Source: an uncultured Lachnospiraceae bacterium (GTDB lineage Bacteria; Bacillota; Clostridia; Lachnospirales; Lachnospiraceae). Taken from it: a stretch of DNA of 64,000 nt. Below the pieces are notes generated by a model. That model had not been told where the DNA came from. It searched no databases and worked only from the letters and a program-made list of their open reading frames with translations. The translations under genes were made by a program, and so were the position numbers. Of the stretch, positions 47,005 to 55,438 are shown piece after piece (the stretch's first letter is position 1; the number at the start of each line of letters is the position of its first letter). The stretch spans positions 1-64,000 of the forward strand of contig CAJTUZ010000014.1 in assembly GCA_910579735.1 (NCBI GenBank). Reading direction: 5' to 3'.

Positions 47005-48248
47005 ATATTATCTCTTTCCATGTTACATAAAATAATTTTCTGTTCTAAAATACTAATGAAAAGACAAAATAGCAAAGTTACCGTTATCCATGAAAACATT
47101 TCATAAAAAAAACCTGAAATGAACATGGATAACAAACATAATCCAAAAAACTGATAAGTACTGTCGCTACTTCTTATTGTTTTTATAAAAATATATCCCG
47201 CTAAAAATATTAGTAGAAAAAAACCTACTAATCCAAAATCTAATAAAACAGTTAAATACTGATTATCTACAGCACCTCTCCAACCTCGAATGGGATTGCT
47301 TAGCAACAATTGATATGCATATCCGTTTCCAGCTCCAAATATTTTTCTCAATATGTCCAAATTTCCCCATTCATGAAGTCCCATTTTTATCATTGTCACC
47401 CTATTATAATTACCAGCATTATTTGAGTCCATTCCATCCAGCCATCGTTTTACAACTGTTTGGAAAACCTTAATAATATACTCCCTAAATATAAATGCTA
47501 AAATTACAGTGAAAATTAAAAAAATGCATATATGAAAAAAATGATTTTTGTTTAAATATATTTTATTCGTTTTATAATTCTTCCACATGTATAATACATT
47601 CACGACAAAAAACGCAATCCAACAACTTCTAGATTGTGTACCTAATAAACACAAAAAAACAAAAAATTTACTCAAATAATTCTTCCAATTTTTCTTGTAT
47701 GGAATAAATAATACGCAAAACCAAGTGATTATCATAAAAACACCACAAATAGTCGGATGCATAAATATCGTTTGAACTCTTGTTTTTGCTGTACCTAAAG
47801 TTTGAATATAGATTCTTGATTCCACCGTAATATAGGGCAAAAAAATACTCGAATGCGTTACAAGTTCATAACACCCTAAAATAGAAACAACTACACCAAA
47901 ATCCCTTATTCTTTTTATAATAGGTAATCTTGAACATCCTTGAACCAATAAAACGCATAATAAAAACATTCCAAGTTCTTTATATAATATTGTTTTTATA
48001 TTGTCTACCATTCCGCCTGAAACTAAAAGAGAAAGCACAATTCTATATATTATAAATAAAAAATATATCAAAGCAGGATACGATAGCATTCTTATTTTTC
48101 TTTTATTCCATATCCAATAAATGAATCCAATAATGATTTCTAAAAAGAGCAAAATATATCCTTGCTTTTGGGCCAATCTGAATTGACAAAAAAACAATAT
48201 TACAACAAAAATTTCAAATAAAATCATTCTTTTGTTAATAATAAACAT
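47001..48248 (-). CDS. O-antigen ligase/polymerase-like (Wzy) membrane protein
   Basis: 415 residues, about ten helices with one large outside loop (about 260-325) containing the RVTMIKMGLHEWGNLDILRKIFGAGNG region, as in Wzy/WaaL proteins. It probably polymerises repeat units outside the membrane. AT-rich. Overlaps wzx by four bases and follows the GT2 gene after 24 bases. Confidence 0.75.
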   Translation of the reverse strand: MFIINKRMILFEIFVVILFFCQFRLAQKQGYILLFLEIIIGFIYWIWNKRKIRMLSYPALIYFLFIIYRIVLSLLVSGGMVDNIKTILYKELGMFLLCVLLVQGCSRLPIIKRIRDFGVVVSILGCYELVTHSSIFLPYITVESRIYIQTLGTAKTRVQTIFMHPTICGVFMIITWFCVLFIPYKKNWKNYLSKFFVFLCLLGTQSRSCWIAFFVVNVLYMWKNYKTNKIYLNKNHFFHICIFLIFTVILAFIFREYIIKVFQTVVKRWLDGMDSNNAGNYNRVTMIKMGLHEWGNLDILRKIFGAGNGYAYQLLLSNPIRGWRGAVDNQYLTVLLDFGLVGFFLLIFLAGYIFIKTIRSSDSTYQFFGLCLLSMFISGFFYEMFSWITVTLLFCLFISILEQKIILCNMERDNI

Positions 48249-48272
48249 AATGTCTATACCTTCACCACATTC

Positions 48273-49229
48273 TTAGTCAGGTTTATATTTGTGTTGTTGG
48301 TTTTCTGAATCGAGAAGTTTTAAGTATGCTTTATGCGCCTTTATTACTTGGTTCATATCAAGTATCTTTTTATCACAATATTGACGATAAGCCATACCGG
48401 AGAGTTGTGAGCTTCCGTGATTTTCATGCCAAACTTGAATTTCCGGAAAATATTTTATTTCCCAATTATTTTTTTTGCAATTCCATGTTAAAATTTCTTC
48501 TTCTGCATACATAAAAGTTAACGGTAAAAATAATTCTTCATTTTTTTCGCAGTATCTTTTGTCAAATATAAGACACGATCCTTGTAAAACAACATTTATG
48601 CCTCTTTTATCATATGCCTTTTTTTGCCCCTGCATATAACGATTCAATTTTATTATTAATCTAACTATCATACTTTTAGCATAACAATCTTTCAAATATA
48701 ACTTTAACCCACATATGGAAAAATTTTTTTTAAGTTTCTCTTTTTCCCATTCTATTTCTTTTACTAATAATTTTATTTCTTTTTCAGTTCTCCATTTATC
48801 AGCTTCTGGACTGGAATGATAGTTTTTATGTGGTTGAAAGATATCCGGCCCGGCAACCCAAAAAGGATCTTCTTTATATAATTCTTTCACTTTGCTTATA
48901 AAATTTTTTTGCGGGAATAAAATGTCATTATTTATCACCACGATAAAATCTGTCAAAAAATTATCCTTTATATAACGAAACCCCAAATTATTCCCAGCAG
49001 AAAATCCAACATTTTCAGACGATAAAACCATATGAATATTATCTATTTCATTATATTTTTCTTTCAATAATTTCCCGCTTCCATTCGGAGAGGCATTATC
49101 TACAATTATAATCTGTGAATCACAAAAATCAACCAAATTTAAAACAGACTCTACCGTTTTACAAGTTAAATCTGCATCCATATAATGTAATATCAAGAAA
49201 CAAAATGAAACAAATTTCTTATTTTTCAT
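48273..49229 (-). CDS. Glycosyltransferase family 2 protein
   Basis: 318 residues. GT-A fold start with CFLILHYMDADLTCKTVESVL, IIIVDNASPNGSG and a DxD-like VVINNDILFPQ, then GSCLIFDKRYCEKNEELF and HENHGSS, resembling rhamnosyl- or galactofuranosyl-type GT2 enzymes. Donor and acceptor cannot be told. AT-rich, in the repeat-unit operon. Confidence 0.85.
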   Translation of the reverse strand: MKNKKFVSFCFLILHYMDADLTCKTVESVLNLVDFCDSQIIIVDNASPNGSGKLLKEKYNEIDNIHMVLSSENVGFSAGNNLGFRYIKDNFLTDFIVVINNDILFPQKNFISKVKELYKEDPFWVAGPDIFQPHKNYHSSPEADKWRTEKEIKLLVKEIEWEKEKLKKNFSICGLKLYLKDCYAKSMIVRLIIKLNRYMQGQKKAYDKRGINVVLQGSCLIFDKRYCEKNEELFLPLTFMYAEEEILTWNCKKNNWEIKYFPEIQVWHENHGSSQLSGMAYRQYCDKKILDMNQVIKAHKAYLKLLDSENQQHKYKPD

Positions 49230-49277
49230 ATTGCGCTTTCTCCCTGAGTTACTTATTAAAGAGCATTTGATTTATCG

Positions 49278-50318
49278 TTACATAGAACACCTTTCAATCA
49301 GTTCATACCACTGTTTCGCTGACTTTTCCCAACTAAATTTATTCAAAACTTTATCAGATGAGGCCACCGGCTCTTTTAACAATTCATCCAGACTATAATC
49401 ATATTTATATGGATCAATATAATGTGCACAATCCTCATATATTTCCGGAAGTGAAGAAGTATTTGAGATAATTATTGGAACCCCGTTAAATAAAGCTTCC
49501 ATAGGCGGAATCCCAAATCCTTCCATAATTGAAGGAAATAAAAAAGCTTTACAGTTTTTATATAAAGCCTTCATCTCATTATCATTTACATAACCTGTAT
49601 ATATGATATTTTCATATTTCCCTTTATAAAAATCAAAAATTTCATCATAAAGCGCTCCAGCAATAACAAAACAATTGTCCGGATTTCTATCTGCTACATT
49701 ATATATCCATTTTATATTTTTGTTATTTACCAAACGTCCTAGAAAAAAAAAGTAAGACTGTGGAGCCAAATTCACCTTTTTTAAAATTGTTTCATCTGCT
49801 TCTATAGATTCTAAATGCTGCCATCCATTATATATAACACTTATTTTTTGTTTGTTTATCGGCAATTTATCAATCATTGTTTGTTTGCTGAATTCTGATA
49901 CTGTCACAATATGTTTTGCCACTAGAACATCAATAATTGCTTTACATTTCTTTTTTAAATTGTTTATCCACGTATTATTATAGACATCATAAAAAGCATA
50001 TATATCGTGTAAAGTAATGATTGAATTTCTCCAAAAAGTAAGACCATTTGCAAAATGTATATAAAAAGCCTTATTTTTACGTAAATAAAAAAACACCTTT
50101 ATAATCCACTGCAATTTATTTTTTGCATGCATTTCAACCTTTTTAATATTATTTAAAACAATCAAATTTTTATATTCCGGTTTAATTAATATTTCATATT
50201 TTTCACTGGGAACTAATTTATCCAGGTAAATTAGTATTTCCATTGCATATCGTTGCGCTCCATTAAATTTTTCATCTTTAATACAGCTTCCATCAATAAC
50301 AATTTTTCTATTATTCAT
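49278..50318 (-). CDS. Glycosyltransferase family 4 protein
   Basis: 346 residues, GT-B fold. HFANGLTFWRNSIITLHDIYAF and VSEFSKQTMID in the N-half, then FFLGRLVNNKNI and the nucleotide-sugar motif FPSIMEGFGIPPMEALFNGVPIIISNTSSLPEIY (EGFGxxxxE). Retaining glycosyl transfer to the repeat unit. AT-rich. Confidence 0.9.
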   Translation of the reverse strand: MNNRKIVIDGSCIKDEKFNGAQRYAMEILIYLDKLVPSEKYEILIKPEYKNLIVLNNIKKVEMHAKNKLQWIIKVFFYLRKNKAFYIHFANGLTFWRNSIITLHDIYAFYDVYNNTWINNLKKKCKAIIDVLVAKHIVTVSEFSKQTMIDKLPINKQKISVIYNGWQHLESIEADETILKKVNLAPQSYFFFLGRLVNNKNIKWIYNVADRNPDNCFVIAGALYDEIFDFYKGKYENIIYTGYVNDNEMKALYKNCKAFLFPSIMEGFGIPPMEALFNGVPIIISNTSSLPEIYEDCAHYIDPYKYDYSLDELLKEPVASSDKVLNKFSWEKSAKQWYELIERCSM

Positions 50319-50377
50319 ATGTGACCATTCAATCCTGCTTTCACTATTTGATATTTATGCTTTGCCGAATAGCTCCG

Positions 50378-51106
50378 TCAGTCTTCTAATCTTAAATATT
50401 CTACTCCACTCTTGCCACTACTCTCTAAATAGGATTCGAATATCTCGATATCCTCTATCGTTGTTATTTTTAAATTTTTTTCTGAACCTTTAGAGAAAAA
50501 AACTTTTTCTCCCAACATCTGCATTAATACACAGGAAGCTGTTGTATTACATATGTTCCTTTTAGCGGCCAATTGATGTGCTTTTAACAATTTCCCAAGC
50601 GTATAAGTATGTGGTGTCTGCGTACGCCATAATTTTTCTCTCGGAATTGCCGTATCTGATGAAATTCCATCTTCACTTTGGAAAATGGCTTCAATACATG
50701 GAATTGCAGCAACAGCACTTCCATATTTCTTATAAACAGCGATACTGTCTGCAATAATTTCCTGTGATATCATAGGCCGATTCCCATCGTGAACAATCAC
50801 AACGTCATCATTTGAATGATTTTTTACTAGCTCTTTTAATCCACAAAAAATAGATTCTTGTCCACTCATACCGCCACTTACTACATATTTTAATTTATCA
50901 ATATTAAATTGTTTAGCATATGCCCAAATCATATCCTGCCAATTTGCTAAAGAAACCACCATAATCTCATCAACTAATGCTGATTTCTGGAATGCCTCCA
51001 AAGTATATAAAATGACGGGTTTATTTCTTATATGTAGAAATTGTTTAGGGATATCCTGGTGCATTCTACTTCCAAGGCCTGCAGCCGTCAATAAAGCAAT
51101 ATTCAT
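50378..51106 (-). CDS. IspD/TarI-like cytidylyltransferase
   Basis: 242 residues. ALLTAAGLGSRMHQDIPKQFLHI (CTP motif), VIVHDGNRPMIS, IPREKLWRTQTPHTY and TTIEDIEIFE. Couples CTP to a polyol or sugar phosphate. Being next to licD, a role in making a CDP-alditol for glycan decoration is more likely than the MEP step of IspD, though it could serve both. The start MNIALLTAAG has GGAGG upstream. AT-rich, though less than the neighbours. Confidence 0.8.
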   Translation of the reverse strand: MNIALLTAAGLGSRMHQDIPKQFLHIRNKPVILYTLEAFQKSALVDEIMVVSLANWQDMIWAYAKQFNIDKLKYVVSGGMSGQESIFCGLKELVKNHSNDDVVIVHDGNRPMISQEIIADSIAVYKKYGSAVAAIPCIEAIFQSEDGISSDTAIPREKLWRTQTPHTYTLGKLLKAHQLAAKRNICNTTASCVLMQMLGEKVFFSKGSEKNLKITTIEDIEIFESYLESSGKSGVEYLRLED

Positions 51107-51132
51107 ACTGCCTCCTATATAATTTTTCATTT

Positions 51133-51963
51133 TTAATTATTAACCGGCATACTATTTATAATTTCCATAGGATGTGAAATTCTTTTATTCTCCGGCGGCA
51201 ATTTCATATATTCCCCATACATTTGATGTAAAACAACATCAAATTGTTTTGGCCCTTTAAGTTCTATATCTTCAAAAGAATAATTCGTTAAATTATCGTA
51301 AATTTTCCGAGGTAAAATTTCTTTTTGTAATTTTACCCCCATAAAACTCATAACTCTGTCACAGTTCTCTATATTATTGGATTTAAGAAGCATATCTATT
51401 TTATCAACCCATTTTTTCTTATCAAACTTAACTATCTTATAAAATATAAAAAGAATTTTTAATAGTATTTTTTGCCATATTACCCTATCTGTTCTGGCAA
51501 TATTTATTTTATCAAAATGTGCCATATGATAACAAAAACGGCAAAACAATAATCGTAAATAAAATATATTTCCTAAAAATCCATTAGGTAAACCGTCATA
51601 TGGAAAAATATCAATCCAAACATATTCTTCTCTCTGATCAAGACTCCCTAAACGCTTTACTTTATACCTCATATCAACAATATGAGAAAAATAATAATGA
51701 TGAGAATTTGCATTTTTATAAGTCTGAATTTTATATGGATATGAAAGTTCTGTTTCTGCAATTTTCAAAAAAATGTCATAATCATGCCTGTACATTCCCA
51801 TGTCTACATCATCATCCCATGGAATAAACCCTTTATGGCGTACAGCACCTAAAAATGTTCCACCTGCCATAAAATAATTTAGCCCATGTTTATCACAAAT
51901 ACGCACAAATTCCTTAACCATATCCAATTCTAATGACTGCAAAAATTTTGTTGTATCACTCAT
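51133..51963 (-). CDS. LicD family nucleotidyl/phosphotransferase
   Basis: 276 residues. NYFMAGGTFLGAVRHKGFIPWDDDVDMGM near residues 29-57 is the LicD signature, with the DDDVD metal site. LicD proteins transfer phosphocholine or other CDP-carried phospho-alcohols to surface glycans. No choline uptake or CDP-choline genes are nearby, but a cytidylyltransferase is adjacent. AT-rich. Confidence 0.9.
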   Translation of the reverse strand: MSDTTKFLQSLELDMVKEFVRICDKHGLNYFMAGGTFLGAVRHKGFIPWDDDVDMGMYRHDYDIFLKIAETELSYPYKIQTYKNANSHHYYFSHIVDMRYKVKRLGSLDQREEYVWIDIFPYDGLPNGFLGNIFYLRLLFCRFCYHMAHFDKINIARTDRVIWQKILLKILFIFYKIVKFDKKKWVDKIDMLLKSNNIENCDRVMSFMGVKLQKEILPRKIYDNLTNYSFEDIELKGPKQFDVVLHQMYGEYMKLPPENKRISHPMEIINSMPVNN

Positions 51964-52010
51964 AAATTATTTTCTTTATATTTCCTCATATAATTTTTCA
52001 TAATTCTTGT

Positions 52011-52703
52011 TTAATACGCCCCTTTACTATCCACAACCGCCGGAATCGTCCGCACGATCATCTTGATATCCGTCCACAGGCCCATATTTTCTATGTAATC
52101 CAGATCCAGTTCCACCCATTCTTCCCATTTGATATTGGCTCTGCCGCCAATCTGCCAGTAACAGGTCAGTCCAGGCTTCACGATAAGACGCTGCTTCTCA
52201 TACTGGTTGCATTCTTCCATCTGGAACGTTAAGATGGGTCTTGGTCCGACGATACTCATATCGCCTTTGATGATGTTAAGTAACTGCGGCAGCTCATCAA
52301 TTGAAAAACGTCTGATCACTTTGCCGACTTTGGTCACGCGCGGATCATCCTTTATCTTAAAGGCATGCCCGGTCTGTTCGTTTTCCGCCATCATGCCGGA
52401 CAATTCTGCATCCGCATTGATACGCATGCTGCGGAATTTATAGATTTTAAAAGGTTTCATATCTTTTCCGGCTCTTGGCTGCGTAAAGAAGACCGGTCCG
52501 TGGTCTTCTAATCTGATCGCCGCCGCCGTTACAAGAAATACCGGCGAAAGAACGATCAGTGCAAGGCCCGATAAAGAAATGTCCATACACCTTTTTAAAC
52601 ATTTATAAGCTATGCTCTTTTTCTGATAGATCTCCCGCATATGATTTCTGTCATAGTTTACGCCCACTGCCGGAGACATTGGCCGTGCAATAGTGTTTGG
52701 CAT
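52011..52703 (-). CDS. Undecaprenyl-phosphate sugar-1-phosphate transferase (initiating enzyme)
   Basis: 230 residues, one hydrophobic segment (about 38-62), then the PglC/WbaP catalytic core: FFTQPRAGKDMKPFKIYKFRSM, DPRVTKVGKVIRRFSIDELPQLLNIIKGDMSIVGPRPI and VKPGLTCYWQIGGR. Starts repeat-unit synthesis by moving a sugar-1-phosphate to undecaprenyl phosphate. Normal base composition, so it marks the edge of the AT-rich block. First gene after the terminator at 52768-52796. Confidence 0.93.
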   Translation of the reverse strand: MPNTIARPMSPAVGVNYDRNHMREIYQKKSIAYKCLKRCMDISLSGLALIVLSPVFLVTAAAIRLEDHGPVFFTQPRAGKDMKPFKIYKFRSMRINADAELSGMMAENEQTGHAFKIKDDPRVTKVGKVIRRFSIDELPQLLNIIKGDMSIVGPRPILTFQMEECNQYEKQRLIVKPGLTCYWQIGGRANIKWEEWVELDLDYIENMGLWTDIKMIVRTIPAVVDSKGAY

Positions 52704-52736
52704 GATAATCCCCCATTTTGGCTATTTTTTACGCAA

Positions 52737-52765
52737 ATTACTCATTCTCCCGCATTTTCTGTCAA
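52737..52765 (-). promoter_or_regulatory. Weak predicted promoter of the repeat-unit operon
   Basis: Minus strand TTGACA (52765-52760), 17 bases, AGTAAT (52742-52737), just after the terminator. Only the -35 is strong. Confidence 0.35.
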
Positions 52766-52767
52766 AA

Positions 52768-52796
52768 ACGTACTGCCGTCAGATACGGCAGTACGT
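52768..52796 (-). terminator. Terminator between the two halves of the polysaccharide locus
   Basis: Perfect 12-bp stem ACGTACTGCCGT / ACGGCAGTACGT with a five-base loop and a following T run on the minus strand. Confidence 0.92.
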
Positions 52797-52836
52797 GTTA
52801 TTCCACACTTGTATGGAAACAGAGATCCATTCGGAA

Positions 52837-53403
52837 TTACTGTGCCGGCAGCGCCGGTACTGCCACCGGCACTTCAACAAATGCCAGTGTTCCGAGAGAC
52901 GTCATATCGACTATAATATGATCTTCTCTGATCTCGGAAACAGTTAATTCTACCCATACGCCATTGATCAGCTGATAAACCTTAATGTTCTGTCCGGCTT
53001 TGATGCCTTCCATATAAAAGTTTACCGTTGCCGTCTGGAAATTGCGGATAGACGCATTGATCTGCGCCACATTCAGTACTTTACCGCTTAATGCCGCCGC
53101 ATGTGCTATCGCGGATTCCACTTCCTTCTTTTCCGGTTTCAATACGGAAAATGTCTGGTTGCTGGGCGCGCCATTAATAATGACGTGTCCGCCCTGCGCA
53201 AGCGGAGTGACTTCTTTCAGTCCCGGTACTTCCGTAACCGCATTATTCAGGTATTCTCCAATCGATTTGTTCTCCGCCGCTGCGGCATCCGCTACCGTTG
53301 CCGTAGATGCTACAACCGCCTGTGCCGTAGGACTCGTAGCGGCCAGAACGGGCATGGAAAATACCATGCTTCCTGCAAGGGTAAGTGCTAATAACTTTTT
53401 CAT
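52837..53403 (-). CDS. Small secreted protein of unknown function
   Basis: 188 residues. Clear signal peptide (MKKLLALTLAGSMVFSMPVLA, cut after ALA). An Ala-rich stretch follows, then a conserved-looking part (VTEVPGLKEVTPLAQGGHVIINGAP) and a C-terminal beta-rich part (IKVYQLINGVWVELTVSEIR, SLGTLAFVEV) ending in a Pro/Ala/Val tail. No known domain recognised. AAAGGAGAG lies six bases before the chosen ATG. Last gene of the regulatory half of the polysaccharide locus, next to the sortase-fold lipoprotein, so a shared extracellular task is possible. Confidence 0.75.
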   Translation of the reverse strand: MKKLLALTLAGSMVFSMPVLAATSPTAQAVVASTATVADAAAAENKSIGEYLNNAVTEVPGLKEVTPLAQGGHVIINGAPSNQTFSVLKPEKKEVESAIAHAAALSGKVLNVAQINASIRNFQTATVNFYMEGIKAGQNIKVYQLINGVWVELTVSEIREDHIIVDMTSLGTLAFVEVPVAVPALPAQ

Positions 53404-53507
53404 TATGAACTCTCCTTTCATATTCCTGAGTGTGGTATATATTTACGCTTTATCAGCGAAAATAACAATTTCAATTTCCGGTAAAATGATCTGCCCCGGC
53501 TGCCGTC

Positions 53508-54353
53508 CTATTCGATCACGACTCTGTCGATTGTCCCTGCCGCATCTTTTATCAGCGCGGCAACAACTATGAATTGCTTCCCGTCATTTTCCTTCTGTGT
53601 CGTTAAAGTGATCAGAAAGTGATACGGCGAAACATCAGTCCATCCTTCCCGTAAGTTCATGCGCATATCTCTTGTTGCATATAAATCCGTTAAAAACTGC
53701 TCACAACCGGACAGATATGTAAAATCATACGTACGGATCAGGCTAGTGTTTTCTCTTTCATATGCCGCAAATATTTCATATGTCAGCACGTTGCCATCCA
53801 GATAAATATAGATCTGCTCATGTTCTGCAAAAAAATCCGGATCTGCAAAACGGTACAGTTCCGCAAACAGGCCGTCTTCATCTGCTCCGGTTTTACCGTG
53901 GAGTACGGTATTGAAATCGCACATGCTTGTTAGGTTTGCCAGTTCTATGTAAATGGCTCCGATATCATCTTCCTCTCCAAAGGCATCATGAGATTCGTAA
54001 AAATCATCTGCTTTGTCACTCTGCAGTACCGGATCGTCTATTCCGGTGCCCGGTATGTGGATCCATGCAAAAATATCGGGATTTTCTTCTTTTAATACAG
54101 TAAAATCAATCTGCGAATCCTGTGCCGTTTCATAGGCAATTCCTGCCGTTTCCGATGTATCCTGTAAATTTGCATTCGTTTCTTTTTCATCAGCTGTTTG
54201 AGTTTCAGCGTCTTCGGAATCCTGCCGTACATCTGCCGTATCCTGAGAACTTTGCGGGCCCTGCCCATTCCCGCATCCGATGATTCCTGTCATGATACAT
54301 ATGAGAAATAACCAAAACAACAGTCTTTTTTTATGATCCATTCTGATAACCAT
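53508..54353 (-). CDS. Lipoprotein with class B sortase fold, catalytic residues lost
   Basis: 281 residues from the chosen start MVIRMDHKK (start unsure: TTG at 54386 or ATG at 54341 also possible; no ideal ribosome site). Lipobox GIIGC with Cys27, then an acidic, low-complexity spacer (about 30-85). The rest aligns with sortase B: FAWIHIPGTGIDDPVLQS matches the usual LIGWLRIEGTNIDYPVMQ, and FNTVLHGKTG, LFAELYRF, IFAAYERENT and FLITLTTQKENDGKQFIVVAAL follow in order. The YGHH histidine is replaced by Lys (HGK), the TLSTC cysteine by Gln253 and the Arg by Lys/Gln. It should be unable to transpeptidate, and probably binds or scaffolds. It lies between LCP and a small secreted protein. Confidence 0.75.
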   Translation of the reverse strand: MVIRMDHKKRLLFWLFLICIMTGIIGCGNGQGPQSSQDTADVRQDSEDAETQTADEKETNANLQDTSETAGIAYETAQDSQIDFTVLKEENPDIFAWIHIPGTGIDDPVLQSDKADDFYESHDAFGEEDDIGAIYIELANLTSMCDFNTVLHGKTGADEDGLFAELYRFADPDFFAEHEQIYIYLDGNVLTYEIFAAYERENTSLIRTYDFTYLSGCEQFLTDLYATRDMRMNLREGWTDVSPYHFLITLTTQKENDGKQFIVVAALIKDAAGTIDRVVIE

Positions 54354-54404
54354 GCCCTCTTGCCGGTATCTATGCCTTTCCCTCAAGCTATGATCTCTCT
54401 TCTT

Positions 54405-55421
54405 CTATTTCCCGGCATCTTCTATCTCTTTATAGAATATATCAATAATAAGTTCATATAATGCATCCTCATCCAGGTAAAACTCTTCGAATTGTTCTCC
54501 CATAACGGTCTCTCCGGCCAAAGTATAAAAACTATCCGAATCAAAACTATAGTCGGATACAATAGATGCCAGATAAAGGGCTTTATCTAAAGAAATATCC
54601 GTGACCATCTGCGGCGTTACCGCCTGATACAGATCCAGGACTACGGAAACATCTTTTTTCACCGCACGTCTGGCCGCTCCGATCAAGCCGCTGACATACT
54701 GTTTCTGTCTTTCGAGGCGCATATCCGCCGAGCCGAAGATATCGGTATCTCTGTACTTTACATACCAGAATGCCTTATCTCCCATCAAATGTATCTGATT
54801 GTCTTTCACAAAATCAGGATCTATCTTCGTCATATCTTCAAGCACCGTAACTTTGATGCCGCCGACTGCGTCATTGATTGTTGCGATAGCATTCATATTA
54901 ACCGCGGCATATCCATGGATCGGCAGATTATAGAATAGGGCGGCTACTGCCCTGCGCTGATATTCGCAGCTTTTCTTCATACCATCGCCAAACCCATGCT
55001 GCACTGCAATCTGTGCTTTGGTAGTTGTGATATACTCGCCTTTTTCATCATAAAGATCTATGTCCGTCATGGTATTTCTGTTAATGCCGATGATCTTGAT
55101 GCTTTTATCATGCGGATCCATAACGACAAGGAACAGTGCGTCCGCCTGTCCGCCATCGGTTCCCGCTGCCACTTCGGAAACATCACCGTCTTTATCGATC
55201 CCCATTACAAGGAAAGTCATGATGTCTTCGTTATATTCATATATCCTGCCCTGATATTTTACCCAATTCTCCTGCCATGTATATGCTTCTTCTTCACTCG
55301 GGGTCTCCGCAACAGGCGATGCCTGTAACAAAGGCTGCGTACTTTCTATATTATGCCGCAGACGGCTCTTTCCCACCGCACTGACAATGCCGAAACTGCC
55401 GGATATCAGTCCGATAAACAA
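54405..55421 (-). CDS. LytR-CpsA-Psr (LCP) family glycan ligase, N terminus uncertain
   Basis: 338 residues from the first start-like codon (TTG) of the frame. FLVMGIDKDGDVSEVAAGTDGGQADALFLVVMDP, IGINRNTMTDIDLYDEKGE, FYNLPIHGYAAVNMNAIATINDAVGGI and YVKYRDTDIFGSADMRLERQKQYVSGLIGAA are LCP hallmarks, with the conserved Arg and Asp residues. LCP enzymes move finished glycans from the lipid carrier to peptidoglycan. The membrane helix (LLITAGCIALFIGLISGSFGIVSAVG) and a basic tail begin before the TTG but have no start codon in frame. Removing one A from an eight-A run (55466-55473 region) joins them to ATG 55527 (MVNITADTNQRQR). The gene overlaps the kinase tail. Confidence 0.85.
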   Translation of the reverse strand: MFIGLISGSFGIVSAVGKSRLRHNIESTQPLLQASPVAETPSEEEAYTWQENWVKYQGRIYEYNEDIMTFLVMGIDKDGDVSEVAAGTDGGQADALFLVVMDPHDKSIKIIGINRNTMTDIDLYDEKGEYITTTKAQIAVQHGFGDGMKKSCEYQRRAVAALFYNLPIHGYAAVNMNAIATINDAVGGIKVTVLEDMTKIDPDFVKDNQIHLMGDKAFWYVKYRDTDIFGSADMRLERQKQYVSGLIGAARRAVKKDVSVVLDLYQAVTPQMVTDISLDKALYLASIVSDYSFDSDSFYTLAGETVMGEQFEEFYLDEDALYELIIDIFYKEIEDAGK

Positions 55422-55438
55422 CGCGATGCATCCCGCCG

